This document shows positions 13,925-17,687 of a DNA stretch of 17,687 nucleotides, one piece after another. The DNA lies in the NCBI GenBank assembly GCA_964649195.1, contig CAZYPK010000114.1, forward strand, positions 1 through 17,687, in the 5' to 3' direction. The notes below the pieces were generated by a model that saw only the letters and a program-made list of their open reading frames with translations, did not search any database and was not told the DNA's origin. Every line of letters begins with the position of its first letter. The first letter of the stretch is position 1. Source of the DNA: JTS-RE9 sp964649195. GTDB taxonomy: Bacteria > Planctomycetota > Phycisphaerae > Phycisphaerales > Phycisphaeraceae. The position numbers were made by a program, and so were the translations under genes.

Positions 13925-14184
13925 GACTGTATTCCTCGCTCGCGAATGATGCGTTCCTGAAGCGCTTGATGCCGGGCTTCCCAGTACTCATTGGTGACGG
14001 CCTCCACTTTGCTTTCCAAACCGGCCCGCAGCGACTGTTCGATCTCCGCCTGACAGGACCGCTCGCGATCAAGTCGGATCAATTCGCGGACGAAATCGGT
14101 CTCATTGCGAAAGGCCCCTTGCCGCACGCGGGAATCGACGTGGAGTGATTCCGAATCGGAAAGATTGATCGTGATGGTTTTCAT
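13921..14184 (-). CDS. ParD-like antitoxin (TA pair 3)
   Basis: Predicted antitoxin of 87 aa. The start MKTITINLSDSESLHVDSRV and QGAFRNETDFVRELIRLDRE fit a ribbon-helix-helix fold, and the C-terminal part (VTNEYWEARHQALQERIIRE) resembles the VTPEYW...L..R tail of the other antitoxins here. AGGTG lies four bases before ATG 14184. It is the first TA gene of the cluster in transcription order, 45 bases after the stop of the SGNH-like gene; the sequence TAGAAT in that gap could serve as a -10 box, but no good -35 is visible. It could be read from its own promoter or from the upstream gene. Confidence 0.85.
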   Translation of the reverse strand: MKTITINLSDSESLHVDSRVRQGAFRNETDFVRELIRLDRERSCQAEIEQSLRAGLESKVEAVTNEYWEARHQALQERIIRERGIQS

Positions 14185-14229
14185 GGTTCACCTGTCGTTG
14201 ATCTGATCCCCCAATTCTACACCTGTTCC

Positions 14230-16044
14230 TCACTTCACCGCCACCACTTCATACATCCTCGCCCTGGGCTTTTTCAATTCCGCGATCTTCTTCTCCTCCG
14301 TTTCGATCAGCGGGATGAACTGCGGAATCTCCACCGCGTTGTTGCCTTGCTCGTGTTTGCGGAACAGATAAATGTATGTTTCATTCTGCGGACGCCAGTG
14401 GTGGAAGAAGAGTTCGTTCTTCTTGTTGATGAGTGCACGCAATTCCTCGGCCTGGTCACAGTCGGGGCCGGCGGTCGGGGCGAACCAGAGGATGCCTGCC
14501 GGGCCGGCGGCGCCTTGTGCGACAGGCTTGCCATCGATGCGAAGCTCGTATCTGCCGGGCTTCATGCCTTCGAGTGCGAGCAGGCGCTGGGGGTGAGGCG
14601 GTTTGCCCGCCACGCTCAAAGGCAGCGTGGCATCGGTGGCGGTGAAGCTCGCGGCAGCGTCGCTCTTTTTCACGTTCTCAATCTTCACGCCCTGCGCCTG
14701 CGACACCGCGCCGTTGCCGGCGATGCGGACCTGCCATGCCTGATGATTTCCGATCTGCGCCAGCAGCGTGTTGGCGACCTGCCAGTAGCCGACATCGCTC
14801 AGGTGGATGCCGTTGTAGGTGAGGTTCACCGGTTTGGATTCGCTCATCGCCGGCCCGTCTTCATCGCCGGCCACATCGGGCCGCACTTCACAGGCCTTGG
14901 CGGGCACCATCGTGAAGAGATTGAAAAACGGATAACCCTTGTGCAAAGCGATCTTCGACATCGCGTCGGTGTAAAGATAGATGTTGTCATTCTGTCTGCG
15001 ATGATCCGGCAGCGGCGCCCCCATGTTCTCTAGCTGATGCGGCGAGATGAACGCGATCCGCGCACCGGTCTCTTCCAGCACCGGCAGGAGCTTGTTCATC
15101 CCCTCGACCAAGCGCGGCAATCCCGCCTCGCCTTCAAACGATTCGTTGTGACCATATGCCACGAGAATCACCGTCGGATTCGCACCACGCAGGAAGCGGG
15201 TCAGATGGTTGAAACCTTCGCGCTGGTCGCCGAAGCGGGCGCGGGCGATGCCCGTAACGGTGTCGCCGGACCAGCCGAGGTTGCGGAAGGTGAGGTTGCG
15301 ATCGGGGTATCGCGAGGTGAGCATCGTTTCGAGGTGGCCCCACTGTCCTTCGCGCTCGATGAAGGTGGCGCCGAGGAAGACGATGCGGTCGCCATCCTGA
15401 AGGTCAAACTTCCACGGGCCGTGCGGCTGCTGGGGGATGAAGGTGTTTTCGATGCTCGCGGTGAGCTGCGGGTTCCAGCCGCCGGTGGCGGGCTTGTCGC
15501 TGAACCTGACGTTGGCACCCCAGGGTTGGGTCTTGTAGAGCGGGCCGAACTCGTGCGAGGCTTCCCACTTTGAATCATCGAAGCCGGGCTGTTCCCATTT
15601 TCGTATAGGGGTCAGCGTGTTTTTCCAGGTCTTGTCGGTGGAGAAGTCGTGCGTTTTTCCATCCTTGGTTTTGATGGTGACGATGGCGACGAGCCCGGCC
15701 ATGGCATCCGGGCTGGCGGTTTCGACGGCGATGAGGTTCGCGCCCTTCACCAGCAGCGCGGTGATGTCGTAGATCGTGCCCTGGTTCCAGTTGTTGCCGG
15801 CGCCGATGCGCTTGCCGTTGACGAGCAGAATGTAAGTGTTGTCGGCGGCGATCCGCACGGTGCTGGCGCCCTTGGCGGCATCAGGCTCCCCGATCTCGAA
15901 GGTCTTGCGGAAAAAGACGGGTTTGCCCGAAGCATCATCCTTGGTGCGGACCGACCATATCCACTGCGGCTCAGCGAAAACGGGCGGCGCTGAAAGACCC
16001 AGCAACACCGCGATGACCGGCAGAACGAATAACATGCGTCGCAT
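14230..16044 (-). CDS. Secreted SGNH-hydrolase-like protein with N-terminal beta-sandwich domain
   Basis: Predicted secreted esterase-like protein, probably acting on acylated polysaccharides with the dehydrogenase partner. It has 604 aa and a signal peptide of 24 residues ending PPVFA. Residues about 25-170 look like the galactose-binding-type sandwich of rhamnosidases (FRKTFEI, LVNGKRIGAGNNWNQGTIYD). The SGNH-like core spans about 215-430: block I IVFLGATFIE (residues 225-227 Gly-Ala-Thr, where Gly-Asp-Ser is canonical), block II RNLGWSGD, block III YGHNES (298-301) and block V NGIHLS (Asn411...His414, where Asp is canonical). The C-terminus has FFHHWRPQNETYIYLFRKHE, a motif I associate with planctomycete relatives. 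GGAGGA six bases before ATG 16044 fixes the start; ATG 16047 is the alternative. The usual catalytic Ser and Asp are replaced, so activity is uncertain. Confidence 0.85.
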   Translation of the reverse strand: MRRMLFVLPVIAVLLGLSAPPVFAEPQWIWSVRTKDDASGKPVFFRKTFEIGEPDAAKGASTVRIAADNTYILLVNGKRIGAGNNWNQGTIYDITALLVKGANLIAVETASPDAMAGLVAIVTIKTKDGKTHDFSTDKTWKNTLTPIRKWEQPGFDDSKWEASHEFGPLYKTQPWGANVRFSDKPATGGWNPQLTASIENTFIPQQPHGPWKFDLQDGDRIVFLGATFIEREGQWGHLETMLTSRYPDRNLTFRNLGWSGDTVTGIARARFGDQREGFNHLTRFLRGANPTVILVAYGHNESFEGEAGLPRLVEGMNKLLPVLEETGARIAFISPHQLENMGAPLPDHRRQNDNIYLYTDAMSKIALHKGYPFFNLFTMVPAKACEVRPDVAGDEDGPAMSESKPVNLTYNGIHLSDVGYWQVANTLLAQIGNHQAWQVRIAGNGAVSQAQGVKIENVKKSDAAASFTATDATLPLSVAGKPPHPQRLLALEGMKPGRYELRIDGKPVAQGAAGPAGILWFAPTAGPDCDQAEELRALINKKNELFFHHWRPQNETYIYLFRKHEQGNNAVEIPQFIPLIETEEKKIAELKKPRARMYEVVAVK

Positions 16045-16063
16045 CATAAATCCTCCAGGCTGA

Positions 16064-16097
16064 CCGGAACCCCCCCGGAACCCCGGAACCCCGGAAC
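16064..16097. repeat. 8-bp microsatellite (CCCCGGAA)3
   Basis: Three exact CCCCGGAA units (16073-16096) preceded by a longer C-run and another GGAAC. It lies in the 5' leader of the SGNH-like gene, just upstream of its GGAGGA ribosome site, where changes in copy number would alter leader length. Confidence 0.8.
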
Positions 16098-16169
16098 AGA
16101 GAACCGTCATTCTACAGGGAATGGCTCAAACACCCAGCGATTGGTATTTCTCGATGATGTTTTTCCCCG

Positions 16170-16233
16170 CCGCTTGCGGCGTAGCATCATCAGCGCGGAG
16201 GATGTCGCACTGACGTTGCTACGCCGCAAGCGG
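16170..16233. repeat. Palindrome with 17-bp perfect arms
   Basis: CCGCTTGCGGCGTAGCA (16170-16186) pairs perfectly with 16217-16233 around a 30-nt loop. It lies in the leader region between the two secreted-protein genes, nine bases from the palindrome at 16243. Confidence 0.9.
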
Positions 16234-16242
16234 CTTAAAACA

Positions 16243-16285
16243 CAAGCCCGATGGCGCACTCCATCGAGGCGCGCCATCGGGCTTG
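16243..16285. repeat. Palindrome with 15-bp perfect arms, shared with 8215-8299
   Basis: CAAGCCCGATGGCGC (16243-16257) pairs perfectly with 16271-16285 around 13 nt. It lies 31 bases past the stop of the gene at 16317. On the minus strand the stem is followed by TGTTTT, so it is a plausible intrinsic terminator for that gene. The outer 14 nt are identical to those of the palindrome at 8215-8299. Confidence 0.88.
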
Positions 16286-16316
16286 TCTGATTCGCCCCCG
16301 GCCCCCGGCCACGGAT

Positions 16317-17237
16317 TCATTCCGCCCAGTCCCAGTAGTCGTGGACGATGGTCGGGCCGGGGTGTTCGCCGGCGAGTTCGAACTTGGTCAGTTTGCCGGC
16401 GACCTTGATGGTGACATCGAAGAGATAGTCGGTGACGTTGCGGTCTTCGCCGATGCGTTCGACCTCGGTCATCTTGACGCGAAGGCCCTCTTCGTTCTCG
16501 GCGGTGGGTTCCATCTGGAGTTCGTAGAACTGGCCGTTTTCGTCCTTGGTGAGGACGTTTTCACGGGTGTATTTGATTTTGGAGTATTGCTTGACGCCGG
16601 TGCCGTAGTGTTCGCCGTGGAGCAGGCCGGTGGGCGTGATGCGTTTATGGATGGTGCCGCCGATGTTGATGACGATGACATCGAACGCGCCGACGTAGTG
16701 GTCGCCCTTCTGCTTGGGGAAGAGCTCGTTGATCGCCTTGAAGAAGGCGACGTTCTGCTTGTTGTGGGCGGCGCGGAGGGCGTTGAGCGAATCCTTGTCG
16801 GTGGCTTTGCCGGCTTCGATCTTCTTGTCGCTGGCGGCCTTCTTCTCGAAGTATGCCTTGCGCTGGTCGTCGCTGATCTTCCCCCCGGCGAAGGCGGCCA
16901 CGGTCAGGACGACCGCCTGGCCATCCTCCACTTTGCCTTCCCACACCGTCAGGGCCGACTTTTCATCGACCGGCTGCTCCTTGGGGCCGGCCTTGAGGCT
17001 CTTGCCGTCGGGCAACTGCTTCGCCACCGCCTCGCCCCTGGCGGCGCCGGTGATCAGCAGATAAATCTGATCGGTCTTGCCTTCGCCGGGCGTGTTGGTC
17101 TGGATCGAACGAATCGCGGGAATCTCGACCTTCACATCCGCGGCCACCACCGGCGAAAGACCGGCGGCCAGCGCGGCGGCAAAGGCGAAGAGACCGGCGA
17201 CGAACGAGGCTTTCTTCAAGGCAATCTTGCGAAACAT
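16317..17237 (-). CDS. Secreted protein of unknown function
   Basis: I do not recognise a family. From ATG 17237 the product is 306 aa. The signal peptide is clear: a basic start MFRKIALKKASF, a hydrophobic stretch of about 20 residues, and VVAA before the mature start near DVKVEIP. The mature part begins with beta-strand-like sequence (IRSIQTNTPG, DQIYLLITGAARG), then a charged, Lys/Asp-rich helical stretch (DDQRKAYFEKKAASDKKIEA), then alternating strands (GAFDVIVINIGGTIHKRI, TKDENGQFYELQME) and ends PTIVHDYWDWAE. It has no catalytic signature and no Cys. The start is set by AGGAG seven bases upstream; the earlier ATG at 17351 would place 38 non-signal residues in front. A promoter can be proposed at 17336-17364. 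It precedes the SGNH-like gene on the same strand, separated by two palindromes. Confidence 0.78.
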   Translation of the reverse strand: MFRKIALKKASFVAGLFAFAAALAAGLSPVVAADVKVEIPAIRSIQTNTPGEGKTDQIYLLITGAARGEAVAKQLPDGKSLKAGPKEQPVDEKSALTVWEGKVEDGQAVVLTVAAFAGGKISDDQRKAYFEKKAASDKKIEAGKATDKDSLNALRAAHNKQNVAFFKAINELFPKQKGDHYVGAFDVIVINIGGTIHKRITPTGLLHGEHYGTGVKQYSKIKYTRENVLTKDENGQFYELQMEPTAENEEGLRVKMTEVERIGEDRNVTDYLFDVTIKVAGKLTKFELAGEHPGPTIVHDYWDWAE

Positions 17238-17335
17238 GAGCAGACTCCTATGCGGGTTGGCGGGTGAACGGATCCTCACTTCTTCTCCACCATCACGGGC
17301 AAGCCGGGCGGCCAGACGGTTCTGGAGGGCCGGAA

Positions 17336-17364
17336 AGTATAGCAGAATCAACGGCCATTCTCAG
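17336..17364 (-). promoter_or_regulatory. Candidate sigma-70-type promoter for the gene at 16317-17237
   Basis: On the minus strand CTGAGA (17359-17364, four of six matches to TTGACA) is followed after 17 bases by TATACT (17336-17341). This would start RNA about 90 bases before ATG 17237. The -35 box directly abuts the hairpin at 17365-17385. Confidence 0.45.
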
Positions 17365-17385
17365 CCGCGACTCAACGAGTCGCGG
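17365..17385. repeat. 9-bp hairpin, loop AAC
   Basis: CCGCGACTC-AAC-GAGTCGCGG, perfect 9-bp arms and a 3-nt loop. It has the same sequence as 17511-17531 in the opposite orientation. Confidence 0.9.
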
Positions 17386-17392
17386 ACGCGAA

Positions 17393-17512
17393 CAGCCTGA
17401 AGGAGTGTTCATACACACCCTGCGTCACAAACCTCGAACGCCTCCGCGCGGCACGGACGCTTTCATCCGACATCCTTTGCGAAAATAACCATTCTTCTTT
17501 CCGTTCATCTCC
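17393..17512. repeat. 120-bp direct repeat, copy 1
   Basis: Identical to 17568-17687 by eye over all 120 bases, with a 175-base period. It starts CAGCCTGAAGGAG and ends TTCATCTCC. It contains AGGAGTG on the plus strand and a 27-codon frame, but no convincing gene. It carries no terminal inverted repeats of its own; hairpins lie on its flanks. Confidence 0.92.
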
Positions 17513-17531
17513 GCGACTCGTTGAGTCGCGG
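17511..17531. repeat. 9-bp hairpin, loop GTT
   Basis: CCGCGACTC-GTT-GAGTCGCGG. Reverse complement of the hairpin at 17365-17385, placed between the two 120-bp repeats. Confidence 0.9.
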
Positions 17532-17539
17532 CTCGCCAG

Positions 17540-17560
17540 CCGCGACGTAACACGTCGCGG
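17540..17560. repeat. 9-bp hairpin variant, loop AAC
   Basis: CCGCGACGT-AAC-ACGTCGCGG. It shares the CCGCGAC/GTCGCGG outer stem and AAC loop with the hairpin at 17365, but the inner two base pairs differ on both arms in a compensatory way, so the stem is preserved. Confidence 0.9.
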
Positions 17561-17567
17561 AGATCAC

Positions 17568-17687
17568 CAGCCTGAAGGAGTGTTCATACACACCCTGCGT
17601 CACAAACCTCGAACGCCTCCGCGCGGCACGGACGCTTTCATCCGACATCCTTTGCGAAAATAACCATTCTTCTTTCCGTTCATCTCC
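17568..17687. repeat. 120-bp direct repeat, copy 2 (reaches window end)
   Basis: Second copy of the 120-bp repeat, ending exactly at the last base supplied, so the array may continue. On the minus strand ATG 17648 opens a 47-codon frame (MSDESVRAARRRSRF...) that reads through both hairpins to TGA at 17505-17507. I regard this as a repeat-borne frame rather than a proven gene. Confidence 0.88.

Noticed and set aside
11822..14184. Possible insertion sequence carrying the TA cluster
   Set aside because: No transposase, integrase, terminal inverted repeats or target duplication were found; the 104-bp repeat is internal to the cluster.
16251..17267. A 338-codon frame antisense to the secreted protein
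   Set aside because: Mirror of a gene with a signal peptide, good ribosome site and candidate promoter; the antisense product is a repetitive Gly/Val/Asp/Leu-rich string.
17365..17687. Possible CRISPR array from hairpins and repeats
   Set aside because: Repeats are 120 bp with a 175-base period and only two copies; there are no short regular repeats with unique spacers and no cas genes.

Overview
The window is G+C-rich DNA (about 73% in a hand-counted stretch of topA, 2521-2580) with short intergenic gaps. It looks like a chromosomal segment from a planctomycete or a close PVC relative. The strongest clue is the pair of large secreted minus-strand proteins. One is a Planctomycetes/Verrucomicrobia-type 'membrane-bound dehydrogenase' with a propeller, HEAT repeats and a haem-binding CxxCH domain. 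The other is an SGNH-hydrolase-like protein with the HWRPQNETY C-terminal motif that I associate with this phylum. The taxonomic call is an inference from protein families; there is no rRNA gene here.

Layout, left to right. 1-4846 is core genome: the end of yajC (Sec translocon accessory), an unassigned polytopic membrane protein, a small convergent lipoprotein gene, and topA (DNA topoisomerase I with three C4 zinc ribbons). 4850-8310 is accessory DNA. It holds a MNT-fold nucleotidyltransferase with an odd in-frame Gly-Gly-Thr repeat upstream, then a low-G+C pair of a probable Type II restriction endonuclease and a D12-class N6-adenine DNA methyltransferase, then the wreck of a DUF433/DUF5615 toxin-antitoxin (TA) pair that ends close to an 85-nt palindrome. 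8320-17237 is all on the minus strand: a secreted protein of unknown function, the SGNH-like protein, a dense run of ParD/ParE-like TA genes, then the dehydrogenase/cytochrome protein. 17365-17687 is repeats: three related 9-bp-stem hairpins and a 120-bp direct repeat reaching the window edge.

How it fits together. The SGNH-like protein and the dehydrogenase probably form one export-and-catabolism unit that the TA cluster (11822-14184) now interrupts. The TA cluster is in flux: two intact antitoxin-toxin pairs, one pair whose toxin carries two in-frame TAG codons, one antitoxin without a toxin, and one truncated antitoxin start made by a perfect 104-bp direct repeat. The nucleotidyltransferase, restriction-modification pair, DUF433 remnant and TA array together read as a small defence/stability island spread around housekeeping genes.

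The most unusual theme is dispersed palindromes. At least eight strong inverted repeats occur, one of them inside the topA reading frame. Two others share the same 14-nt outer arm (CAAGCCCGATGGCG) but have unrelated cores, and both lie just past minus-strand stop codons. I found no RNA genes, CRISPR array, transposase or integrase, and nothing I would claim as a wholly new system. The in-frame palindrome, the modular palindrome family and the decaying TA array are the best leads.
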